NCBI GenBank assembly: GCA_023621995.1
Contig: JAMOAB010000068.1
Coordinates: 62,001 to 126,000, forward strand
Length of the DNA: 64,000 nt
Direction: 5' to 3'
Source of the DNA: Bacillota bacterium
Lineage (GTDB): Bacteria; Bacillota; Clostridia; Caldicoprobacterales; Xylanivirgaceae
The notes beneath the pieces were generated by a model that worked only from the letters and a program-made list of their open reading frames with translations, had not been told where the DNA came from and made no database searches. Position numbers and translations under genes: made by a program. The number at the start of each line of letters is the position of its first letter. Position 1 is the first letter of the stretch. Shown here piece after piece: positions 1-7,235 of this stretch.

Positions 1-220
1 CCTCCCTATTGCCTAGGAGCCTGGCTGGTATAACCTTGGTATCATTGATTACAAGACAGTCATCTTCTCTTAAATATTCTACAATATTTTTAAAATATTT
101 ATGCTCTATAGCATGAGTTTTTCTATCATATATTAGTAGTCTAGATTTTGCCCTATCCTCAAGAGGATGTTGAGCAATAAGCTCTTGTGGTAAGTCATAA
201 TAAAAATCTGATACTTTCAA
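1..220 (-). CDS. queA: S-adenosylmethionine:tRNA ribosyltransferase-isomerase, N-terminal part (cut by window edge)
   Basis: QueA transfers the ribosyl group of SAM to preQ1-modified tRNA to form epoxyqueuosine in the cytoplasm. Only the first 73 codons are in the window. They read as a typical QueA N-terminus: [17 protein letters not shown], then the [10 protein letters not shown] segment, and the conserved [10 protein letters not shown] motif near residue 60. I place the start at a TTG (220) because a GAGGTGG ribosome-binding site (229-235) sits 8 nt upstream. It follows ruvB on the same strand with a short gap, so it is the last visible gene of a ruvC-ruvA-ruvB-queA operon, the usual order in Firmicutes. 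Confidence 0.93.
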   Translation of the reverse strand, partial: MKVSDFYYDLPQELIAQHPLEDRAKSRLLIYDRKTHAIEHKYFKNIVEYLREDDCLVINDTKVIPARLLGNRE

Positions 221-243
221 TACTGTTTCCACCTCAAATTCTA

Positions 244-1248
244 TTATTCATACGTAAGACCAAAGTGGTCATATGCAAGGGGAGTCACTACCCTCCCTCT
301 AGGAGTTCGTGCAATATAGCCTATTTGTAGCAGATATGGTTCATATACATCTTCAATAGTAGTGCTCTCCTCTCCTGTAGAAGCTGCAATAGTATCTATA
401 CCTACTGGTCCACCATTGAATTTTTCGATAATCGTCAATATGATCTTTCTATCTATATTGTCTAATCCCATTTCATCTACTTCTAACATCTCAAGGGCGT
501 CTTTTGCAACTTGTCCATCAATTTTACCATTAGCTAATACTTGAGCGTAATCCCTTACCCTCTTAAGAAGCCTATTGGCAATTCTAGGTGTACCTCTAGA
601 TCTAGCTGCTATCTCACTTGCTCCTTCATCATCAATCTCTACTTCTAAGATCTTGGCAGATCTATTAATTATTTTTGTCAATTCATCCTCAGTATATAGT
701 TCTAGCCTATCAATTATGCCAAATCTATCTCGCAGAGGTGATGTTAGCATGCCTGCTTTAGTTGTTGCACCTATGAGTGTAAAGTGGGGTAGATCAAGAC
801 GTATAGACCTCGCACTAGGACCTTTACCTATTATTATATCCAATGCAAAATCCTCCATAGCAGGGTATAGTATCTCTTCGATGCTTGCATTCATTCGATG
901 TATTTCATCTATGAATAGCACATCCCCTTCTCCCAAGTTGGTAAGAATTGCAGCCAAGTCCCCTGTTCTTTCGATAGCAGGACCGGATGTAACCCTGAGA
1001 CCAACTCCCAGTTCATTTGCTATTATATTGGCAAGTGTTGTCTTACCTAATCCTGGTGGTCCATATAATAGTACATGATCAAGGGCTTCCCCTCGCTCTC
1101 TAGCAGCATTTATAAATATATTTAGTTTTTGTTTAACTTTTTTTTGGCCTATGTATTCATCAAATGTTTTAGGCCTTAAGCCATATTCGCAATTGTTGTC
1201 ATCTTCTATCATGGTAGAAGATACTATTCTATCATATTCTTCTGGCAA
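244..1248 (-). CDS. ruvB: Holliday junction branch migration helicase RuvB
   Basis: RuvB is the hexameric AAA+ motor that drives Holliday junction branch migration with RuvA. The 334-aa protein has the family length. Visible motifs are Walker A GPPGLGKT (63-70), Walker B LFIDEIH (111-117), the sensor-1 segment GATTKAG and the C-terminal winged-helix with [10 protein letters not shown]. The start is a TTG preceded by GAGGGGTG. It lies 19 nt downstream of ruvA and is read with it. The function is certain from sequence; co-transcription with queA is inferred from spacing. Confidence 0.98.
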   Translation of the reverse strand: MPEEYDRIVSSTMIEDDNNCEYGLRPKTFDEYIGQKKVKQKLNIFINAARERGEALDHVLLYGPPGLGKTTLANIIANELGVGLRVTSGPAIERTGDLAAILTNLGEGDVLFIDEIHRMNASIEEILYPAMEDFALDIIIGKGPSARSIRLDLPHFTLIGATTKAGMLTSPLRDRFGIIDRLELYTEDELTKIINRSAKILEVEIDDEGASEIAARSRGTPRIANRLLKRVRDYAQVLANGKIDGQVAKDALEMLEVDEMGLDNIDRKIILTIIEKFNGGPVGIDTIAASTGEESTTIEDVYEPYLLQIGYIARTPRGRVVTPLAYDHFGLTYE

Positions 1249-1267
1249 TACAATTCACCCCTCTATT

Positions 1268-1867
1268 CTATGTATCTAAACTCTTTAAGGCTGCTTTTAC
1301 AAGAGTAGAAGTATCACCATCCATTTCTGTAAGGCTAGACATTGCCATCTTTATCTCAGTTTGGCTATATCCTAGTGTCATAAGGGCTTCTGCCACTTCA
1401 TCTAATGAAGGATTTTCTCTTGATAATGTAGAGCGCTCACCATCTATATTAGCTATAATATCAAAATCATCCATCTTGTCTTTAAGGTCTAATATTATTC
1501 GTTGTGCAGTTTTCTTTCCAACTCCTGCTGCCTTGGTAAGGGAGGTTATATCCTCTGATATAATAGCTCTTACTATTTCATCTGTACTTAGAGCAGACAG
1601 AACAGAAAGTGCACCCTTAGGTCCAATACCTGATACGGTGATAAGTTTCTCAAACATAGTCTTCTGCTGCTTGTCAATAAAACCATATAATTCTTGGGTA
1701 TCTTCCCTATTTATAAGATAAGTATATAGCTTTACATTGTTGCCTATACTAGGAAGCTTATCCACCACACCATTGGGGACAGTTAGCATATACCCAACGC
1801 CATTTACATCTAATACAATTTGATTTTTTTCAATTTCTTCTAAAGTACCATTCAAGTATGCAAACAT
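1268..1867 (-). CDS. ruvA: Holliday junction branch migration protein RuvA
   Basis: RuvA binds the four-way junction as a tetramer and loads RuvB. The 199-aa protein shows the three expected domains: an N-terminal OB fold (1-65, beginning MFAYLNGTLEEI), two helix-hairpin-helix motifs (GIGPKGAL at 80-87 and GVGKKTAQRI at 115-124), and a small C-terminal domain (155-199) that contacts RuvB. ATG start; 11 nt separate it from ruvC upstream and 19 nt from ruvB downstream, so the three are one operon. Confidence 0.98.
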   Translation of the reverse strand: MFAYLNGTLEEIEKNQIVLDVNGVGYMLTVPNGVVDKLPSIGNNVKLYTYLINREDTQELYGFIDKQQKTMFEKLITVSGIGPKGALSVLSALSTDEIVRAIISEDITSLTKAAGVGKKTAQRIILDLKDKMDDFDIIANIDGERSTLSRENPSLDEVAEALMTLGYSQTEIKMAMSSLTEMDGDTSTLVKAALKSLDT

Positions 1868-1878
1868 CTATTAAACTC

Positions 1879-2373
1879 CTATCGATATTTTAATAATTTA
1901 TACATATCTATATTATTAAGATGACATATGGATATGGCTAAAGCATCAGCTGCATCATCTGGTTTTGGTATATCTCTCAATCCAAGTAACATCTTGACCA
2001 TATGTTGAACTTGCCTTTTCTCTGCCCTACCATAACCTACTACCGCCTGCTTAACTTGTAACGGTGTATATTCATATATTGGAACATCATATTGGGCTGC
2101 AGCTACGATGGCAACGCCCCTAGCCTCTCCTATAGATATGGCTGTTTTTACATTCTTATTAAAAAAAAGTTCTTCCACTGCTACAGCATCAGGACAAAAT
2201 TTGTCCATTAACTCACATACACCATCATATATTCTAACAAGTCTTTGGGCTGTGTTCATTCGTGACGGAGTAGTAACTGTGCCATAATCTAGAGTGCATA
2301 GCTTATTATGATCTTTTTCTACAACACCATAGCCTAAAATGGCAAGCCCAGGATCTATACCTAATACTAACAT
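1879..2373 (-). CDS. ruvC: Crossover junction endodeoxyribonuclease RuvC
   Basis: RuvC is the Mg2+-dependent resolvase that cuts Holliday junctions. The 164-aa protein has the RNase H-like fold signature. The acidic catalytic residues are visible as D7 (LGIDPG), E68 (AVEELF), D140 and D143 (PDDAADA). It heads the ruvCAB genes. The 169-nt gap on its upstream side holds the proA terminator, so ruvCAB probably has its own promoter in that gap, although I could not pick one out confidently. Confidence 0.97.
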   Translation of the reverse strand: MLVLGIDPGLAILGYGVVEKDHNKLCTLDYGTVTTPSRMNTAQRLVRIYDGVCELMDKFCPDAVAVEELFFNKNVKTAISIGEARGVAIVAAAQYDVPIYEYTPLQVKQAVVGYGRAEKRQVQHMVKMLLGLRDIPKPDDAADALAISICHLNNIDMYKLLKYR

Positions 2374-2510
2374 TAATACACCACCATATATTGATTATTC
2401 AGACTCACTCATAGTAATATTATGCTTTTTTTATTGTTATGTCAATGTAACAATATCATGTTTTGTAAGGTTTTTAGATTGTAACTTAAATAGCTATCAT
2501 TATATACTAT

Positions 2511-2544
2511 AAAAACCAGGTAGAATAAATTCTACCTGGTTTTT
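2511..2544 (-). terminator. Intrinsic terminator of proA
   Basis: A perfect 16-bp inverted repeat (2511-2526 with 2529-2544, 2-nt loop) overlaps the proA stop codon. On the minus strand it ends in five T and then ATAG, a normal Rho-independent terminator. It separates proA from ruvC. Confidence 0.85.
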
Positions 2545-3787
2545 ATTCCCTTATCTGTCCAGTTCCATTGATTACATACTTTATAGTCGTGAGGGCTTCT
2601 AACCCCATAGGTCCCCTGGTGTGCAGTTTTTGTGTGCTTATGCCTATCTCAGCACCAAACCCATATTCAAAACCATCTGTGAATCTAGTAGAGGCATTTA
2701 CATATACAGCCGCCGCATCAACTTCATTTAAAAATTTCTGAGCTTTAAAATAATTTGATGTAATTATTGCTTCAGAATGACCAGATCCATAGACATTTAT
2801 GTGATGTATAGCACTATCGATGCCGTCTACAATTTTTATGGCAATGACATAATCTAGGTATTCAGTATGCCAATCATCTTCATTAGCAGGAGAACACTCT
2901 ATTATATCTCTCGTCTTTTGACAACCTCTTATTTCAACGCCATGTTTTTCAAGGGCTGTGGCAAGCTCTGGCAGAAAATTTCTGGCTATTTTCTCATGTA
3001 TTAAAAGAGTTTCTACCGCATTACACACTCCGGGTCGTTGCACCTTAGCATTGAGAACTATATCATTCGCCATACTTTTTTCAATATCGCTATCTACATA
3101 TATATGACAATTACCTACTCCTGTCTCAATTACTGGTATAGTAGATTTTTCTATCACTGTCTTAATTAATCCTGGCCCACCCCTAGGTATAAGCACATCT
3201 ACTAGTCCATTAAGTTGCATTAAAGCCTCAGCACTTTTCCGGTCAGTGTCTTCTATTAAAGAAAATGCTCCTTGAGGAATCCCAGCTTTGTACGCCGCTT
3301 CTGATAAAACATCTATAATAGCCTTATTCGAATGAATAGCATCAGATCCACCTCGTAATATAACTGCATTTCCTGTCTTTAGACATAGGCCAGTAGCATC
3401 GGCAGTTACATTAGGCCGTGCTTCATATATAATACCAATAACTCCTAATGGCACCCTTCTTTGACCTATCTCCAGACCATTAGGCCTTCTCCACATGGAA
3501 ACAGTCTCTCCAATTGGATCAGGCAATTGTTGTATTCCCATAAGACCTTGGGCCATCTGTTCTATTCGTTCGTCATCCAGCTTTAGTCTATCTAAAAAGG
3601 CTCCAGACTTACTTTCTGTTGTGGCATTTTCTACGTCTAATTGATTTTTTTTAAGAATATATGATCTATTATCCATGAGGGCTTTCGCCATATCTTTAAG
3701 AGCTTTGTCTTTTACATTAGATGGTAAAATCGCCATACTATAACTCGCCTTTTTTGCAAGCCGAGCTTGCTCTAACACTTGTTTCAT
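2543..3787 (-). CDS. proA: Glutamate-5-semialdehyde dehydrogenase (gamma-glutamyl phosphate reductase)
   Basis: ProA reduces gamma-glutamyl phosphate to glutamate semialdehyde with NADPH, the second step of proline synthesis. The protein is 414 aa from the chosen start, the normal length. Family segments are the PNGLEIGQRRVPLGVIGIIY stretch near residue 105, the NAVILRGGSDA loop, the active-site Cys region (VQRPGVCNAVETLL), and the C-terminal GAEIGISTQKLH and RGPMGLEALTT motifs. An ATG two codons earlier (3793) lies directly on the GGGGG ribosome-binding site, so ATG 3787, with 7-nt spacing, is preferred. proB is not adjacent and must be elsewhere. The gene sits between a BofC-type protein and ruvC with its own terminator. 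Confidence 0.96.
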   Translation of the reverse strand: MKQVLEQARLAKKASYSMAILPSNVKDKALKDMAKALMDNRSYILKKNQLDVENATTESKSGAFLDRLKLDDERIEQMAQGLMGIQQLPDPIGETVSMWRRPNGLEIGQRRVPLGVIGIIYEARPNVTADATGLCLKTGNAVILRGGSDAIHSNKAIIDVLSEAAYKAGIPQGAFSLIEDTDRKSAEALMQLNGLVDVLIPRGGPGLIKTVIEKSTIPVIETGVGNCHIYVDSDIEKSMANDIVLNAKVQRPGVCNAVETLLIHEKIARNFLPELATALEKHGVEIRGCQKTRDIIECSPANEDDWHTEYLDYVIAIKIVDGIDSAIHHINVYGSGHSEAIITSNYFKAQKFLNEVDAAAVYVNASTRFTDGFEYGFGAEIGISTQKLHTRGPMGLEALTTIKYVINGTGQIRE

Positions 3788-3857
3788 TCCCATACCCCCT
3801 TTTTTTTATAGTATACCGTATTTTTCCCTATTAAGCCAGCTAGACTTTCCATCCAAC

Positions 3858-4472
3858 TTAACTATCTAAATCCTCTATCATATGCTCTATTTCCTCTAAT
3901 GTGTCTACCACTAATCCCTCTTCAATTTGATGTTGTAAATCTTGCGGTAGGTATTCAATGGGTATATCTGTTTGTTTTATTATCTCTAAATTGCCATTCA
4001 TATCAGGCTGGTATATTACAATATATCCATCTAAGCCTCGTACTATATAGTGTTGGGAACAATAGCCATGTATTATCTTCTCCATAACAATTTTTCTTGT
4101 GTTAAAACTCCTTATATGCCAGCCAGAATATCTGTCGGAAAATTCTTTCCTATTAAGTCCTATATCATCGTCCCATATTGGTCCATCATCTATGCTACTA
4201 TGATTACAAAGATTATATATATATCTTCTATATACAATGGTATCTCCTGAGGTAATAACCCCATCATCTTTGTTGATAGACATGCTTACATCATCTAGTT
4301 CTATTATAGATTCTTTATTTTCTATTTCGCTTATATTTGTATTATTATTCCATAGATGGTTCTTAATAGATATATTCTTTATATAGCCATACGAAATGAC
4401 TATTATGGGCAATAATATAGACAATAAGACAAGAAAGATAACACCTTTTTTCCCCTTAAAAAAAGTAAACAC
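3858..4472 (-). CDS. BofC-type sporulation protein (BofC C-terminal domain)
   Basis: 204 aa with one N-terminal membrane anchor (about residues 10-30) and an exported remainder. The C-terminal 70 residues (SQHYIVRGLDGYIVIY, then DIPIEYLPQDLQHQIEEG and VDTLEEIEHMIEDLDS) fit the BofC C-terminal domain as I remember it. In Bacillus BofC is a forespore-secreted inhibitor of SpoIVB and so of the sigma-K checkpoint. Position next to ruv genes and queA matches the bofC-ruvA-ruvB-queA order of Bacillus, which supports the call. Start is a GTG with GGAGGG upstream. That GTG lies inside the 3' arm of a terminator-like hairpin (listed separately), so translation or transcription may be controlled there. 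Confidence 0.75.
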   Translation of the reverse strand: MFTFFKGKKGVIFLVLLSILLPIIVISYGYIKNISIKNHLWNNNTNISEIENKESIIELDDVSMSINKDDGVITSGDTIVYRRYIYNLCNHSSIDDGPIWDDDIGLNRKEFSDRYSGWHIRSFNTRKIVMEKIIHGYCSQHYIVRGLDGYIVIYQPDMNGNLEIIKQTDIPIEYLPQDLQHQIEEGLVVDTLEEIEHMIEDLDS

Positions 4473-4510
4473 TACAATCCCTCCATATATTTGTTTGGAT
4501 TATAGTGTTT
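4458..4510 (-). promoter_or_regulatory. Terminator-like hairpin overlapping the start codon of the bofC-like gene
   Basis: On the minus strand a 14-bp stem (4497-4510 with 4467-4480, one G-U pair, 16-nt loop) is followed by AC and seven T (4464-4458). This is the shape of an intrinsic terminator, but its 3' arm contains the GTG start codon of the downstream gene and the end of its GGAGGG site. It could terminate the upstream gene, or act as an attenuator or translational switch for the bofC-like gene. Confidence 0.65.
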
Positions 4511-4544
4511 CCATATTTTAATTATCTATACCATAAATTACATA

Positions 4545-5120
4545 TTATACTACAATCAAAGCAATTACAGTAGAAAAAACTCCAACCAACGTTCCTATGG
4601 CTAATTCTTGCTTCGTATGCCGTCCCAACTCTTTTCTTGCCCAATATACTATGGGGAGTATTACAATAGCCCAAAGGGCTTCCCAACCTATAAAATATAA
4701 AAGTAAAGTTAGAGGACCAGATACGCCACAAGCATGTCCACTTGCTTTTAGTTTTATTACTTTATTGATAAACGAGAGCACTACACCGGAAAATAAGTAG
4801 GCCAAAAATATCTTTAGTACTATAGTGGGACTCTTGAGCACAAAACAGAGAACAGTCCCAAGTACATAACCTATGACACTCATTATAAAAGCTAGTTTTC
4901 TCTCTCCCCTTCTCCCCTGACTCTTTATAGACGGGAATAAGTATTTTAACGGATATGCTAACATAGGTATAAAAGTAAGAAATAAAAGCGAATATACATA
5001 CCATCCTGTACTGACAAAGCTTTCTCTAGCAGATACAAAAATCCATGTAACGCTTGCCGCTGCAATTACTGGAACGAGCGTAAGAATGCTTATCCCTTTG
5101 GCCAAGACTTTTTTAAACAA
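4545..5120 (-). CDS. PAP2-like polytopic membrane protein (probable phosphatase family)
   Basis: About 191 aa with five or six hydrophobic segments. The pair of motifs SGHACGVSGPLTLL (middle) and GRHTKQELAIGTLVG (C-terminal) resembles motifs 2 and 3 of PAP2 acid phosphatases (SGH and R-x5-H-x3-D). The final Asp is not obvious, so activity is uncertain. It may act on lipid phosphates in the membrane. A GGGGGAGG ribosome-binding site points to TTG 5120 as start. An in-frame ATG at 5141 overlaps the upstream stop codon as ATGA but has no site of its own. It is translationally linked to the ATP-cone gene upstream. Confidence 0.6.
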   Translation of the reverse strand: MFKKVLAKGISILTLVPVIAAASVTWIFVSARESFVSTGWYVYSLLFLTFIPMLAYPLKYLFPSIKSQGRRGERKLAFIMSVIGYVLGTVLCFVLKSPTIVLKIFLAYLFSGVVLSFINKVIKLKASGHACGVSGPLTLLLYFIGWEALWAIVILPIVYWARKELGRHTKQELAIGTLVGVFSTVIALIVV

Positions 5121-5137
5121 ATTTCCTCCCCCTAACC

Positions 5138-5425
5138 TCATTTGAACTCTAAACAGCTTTCTCCTTTTGCATAATTTCTATAGCATGTTGCAATCTGGTC
5201 AAACCCAGTGTACTTCAATTGTTTATATACTATATTATGAATTTCTTCTGATTTTATTGTATCTTTTTCCAAATCTAATATTTTTTTATGAATATCATTG
5301 CCAAGTATTTCGATATCAGATAGGGTAAAAGGCTGCCTTGCTTCATCTGAAGCTCGTTCAATAGAGAGCTTGATTTTATCTAGGTTATAGTCTTGAAGTC
5401 TACCATCTTTTTTTAAAACCTTCAT
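5138..5425 (-). CDS. Stand-alone ATP-cone domain protein
   Basis: 95 aa. The whole protein is one ATP-cone: it opens MKVLKKDGRLQDYNLDKI and continues with the helical bundle KLSIERASDEA and EIHNIVYKQL. ATP-cones bind ATP or dATP as regulatory modules in ribonucleotide reductases, NrdR and PFL-type enzymes. Here no catalytic or zinc-ribbon domain is attached. It is followed by a PAP2-like gene with a 4-nt ATGA overlap, so the pair is probably co-expressed. The function of isolated ATP-cones is not known to me. Confidence 0.8.
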   Translation of the reverse strand: MKVLKKDGRLQDYNLDKIKLSIERASDEARQPFTLSDIEILGNDIHKKILDLEKDTIKSEEIHNIVYKQLKYTGFDQIATCYRNYAKGESCLEFK

Positions 5426-5512
5426 AGCTCCTACGCCCCCCTTACATTGTCTTGTTACTTATATTATACCATAGCTTTGCCATTTAGAAAACTAGATTTC
5501 TATTTAAATAAA

Positions 5513-6253
5513 TTAATCTAACTCTAGATCATCCAAATCAAGGTTATGATACACATTCTGCACATCGTCGTTATCTTCTAATTGGTCAACCAATGCCAAT
5601 ACTTTATTAGATTGTTCATCTTCAAGTTCTATATAGTTTTGAGGGAGCATCTCAACATCTGCTGATACAAATTTAAAACCTTGCTTTTCTAGATATTCCC
5701 TAACTTCTGAAAAATCCATTGGTTGAGTTATGACTTCAAAAGCCCCGTCTTCATCTTTTACATCTTCTGCACCTGCTTCTAAGGCACACATTATAAGACT
5801 ATCTTCATCTATGTCATCTGTCTTTTCTATTACAATTATACCTTTTCTGTCAAACATCCATGAGACACATCCATTTGCGCCTAAGCTTCCTCCACTACGA
5901 TCAAAAAGATGACGAATTTCGCCAGCAGTTCGATTGCGATTATCAGTTAATGCCTCTACTATAATAGCAACGCCATTTGGCCCATAACCTTCATAGGTAA
6001 TTTCTTCATACGATACTGATCCAAGTTCTCCAGATGCTCTTTTAATACTCCTCTCGATATTGTCGTTAGGCATATTTGCAGCTTTTGCTTTAGCAATTGC
6101 ATCTTTCAAACGAGGATTTAGCTCAGGATCACTACCCCCTTCCTTAACAGCAACAGATATCTCTCTGCCTAGTTTAGTAAAAATTTTACCTCGTTGGGCA
6201 TCAGTTTTAGCTTTTTTACGCTTAATATTCGCCCATTTAGAATGACCTGCCAT
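5513..6253 (-). CDS. YebC/PmpR family protein
   Basis: 246 aa, the standard family length, with the unmistakable N-terminus [14 protein letters not shown] and the following [15 protein letters not shown] segment. YebC-type proteins were annotated as transcriptional regulators; some members help ribosomes through poly-proline stretches. I cannot tell the two roles apart from sequence. Central [18 protein letters not shown] and C-terminal acidic [14 protein letters not shown] motifs are present. In many Firmicutes yebC lies upstream of bofC/ruvC, as here. Confidence 0.95.
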   Translation of the reverse strand: MAGHSKWANIKRKKAKTDAQRGKIFTKLGREISVAVKEGGSDPELNPRLKDAIAKAKAANMPNDNIERSIKRASGELGSVSYEEITYEGYGPNGVAIIVEALTDNRNRTAGEIRHLFDRSGGSLGANGCVSWMFDRKGIIVIEKTDDIDEDSLIMCALEAGAEDVKDEDGAFEVITQPMDFSEVREYLEKQGFKFVSADVEMLPQNYIELEDEQSNKVLALVDQLEDNDDVQNVYHNLDLDDLELD

Positions 6254-6418
6254 ATCTATATAAACCTCCTCTATATTTCATAATTGTCCTTTAATAATAT
6301 CATATACCATATTGTATGTAAACCCTAGCATGTGGCCTATAATAGGCATTGAGAATAGTTAATTAGATAATCCTACTCTTGATTACGATCTATAGCTTTT
6401 TCAAAACTCAAAGTTGTT

Positions 6419-7072
6419 TTAACGTGGAATGAGATTTAATATCTTACCTTTATCATCTACATTTACATAATAATCGGGCACTTCTCCAACTATTATGCTT
6501 TCGCTTATGGGAATTTTAGCAGAGACAGTAACCACATCACTGCCTAGAGGTACAACCACCCTAACTTGTGCACGCATATTGAGAAAAATCTTATGTCTAG
6601 TCTGATTTATTCCTGCATTTTCGAATTCTGTAGCAAACTCATTAGATACAGAACCTACAGGAATAATTCTAATCTTTATATTAGGTCCCATACCTGCCAG
6701 TATACGACTATTAAATATAGAACCTAGCGGAACTTCTATGCCCTGATCGCCCATCTTCGTTATTTCGTTTAATGTGCAACTGGAAGCTTCAGCAGCAAGA
6801 GCATTCATTTTAACTGTGTTTGCCTGTATCATGGTAATCTTTCCATTATTATCAGTCAATATATTTATAAGGTCAGTATATTTTATATCAGATCCCAATA
6901 TTTCCTTTACTGCGTTATTCATTGCTATAGTTGCCATATACTGAACTTTTGCCTCTGACATAGCAATAACTGTAGGTTTTATGCCTTTTTCAACAAAAAC
7001 AAAACATAGAATACAAATAAGAAATATGAGGACCAAGTAGATATATTTCTTATTGAAGTTCCTATAAGACAA
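6419..7072 (-). CDS. yunB: Sporulation protein YunB
   Basis: 217 aa from the chosen start. One N-terminal membrane helix (IYLVLIFLICILCFVFVEKG) is followed by an exported domain with the segments AIAMNNAVKEIL and IPLG-type repeats (EVPLGSIF, VVPLGSDVV) that I associate with YunB, a mother-cell sporulation protein of unknown mechanism. TTG 7072 is preferred over GTG 7090 because AAGGAAGTGAT, nearly a full anti-16S match, lies just before it. It is divergent from the PBP gene at 7236. Confidence 0.85.
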   Translation of the reverse strand: MSYRNFNKKYIYLVLIFLICILCFVFVEKGIKPTVIAMSEAKVQYMATIAMNNAVKEILGSDIKYTDLINILTDNNGKITMIQANTVKMNALAAEASSCTLNEITKMGDQGIEVPLGSIFNSRILAGMGPNIKIRIIPVGSVSNEFATEFENAGINQTRHKIFLNMRAQVRVVVPLGSDVVTVSAKIPISESIIVGEVPDYYVNVDDKGKILNLIPR

Positions 7073-7193
7073 TTTTATCACTTCCTTCACTATATTCTAT
7101 GATAAAATAGAAAAGTTCTTTACTATCTAGGTAATTTTATATTATAGTAATATATTTGTAATAGTATATTTGGTTCTCCAAATCATCATATTG

Positions 7194-7202
7194 TGTTATA
7201 AT
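7194..7202 (+). promoter_or_regulatory. Extended -10 promoter element for the class A PBP gene
   Basis: TG-T-TATAAT lies 34 nt before the PBP start codon. No good -35 box is seen at 16-18 nt, which fits an extended -10 promoter. The mapping is by eye only. Confidence 0.45.
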
Positions 7203-7235
7203 ATGATGTAACAAAAATACATTTGGAGGTTAAAG

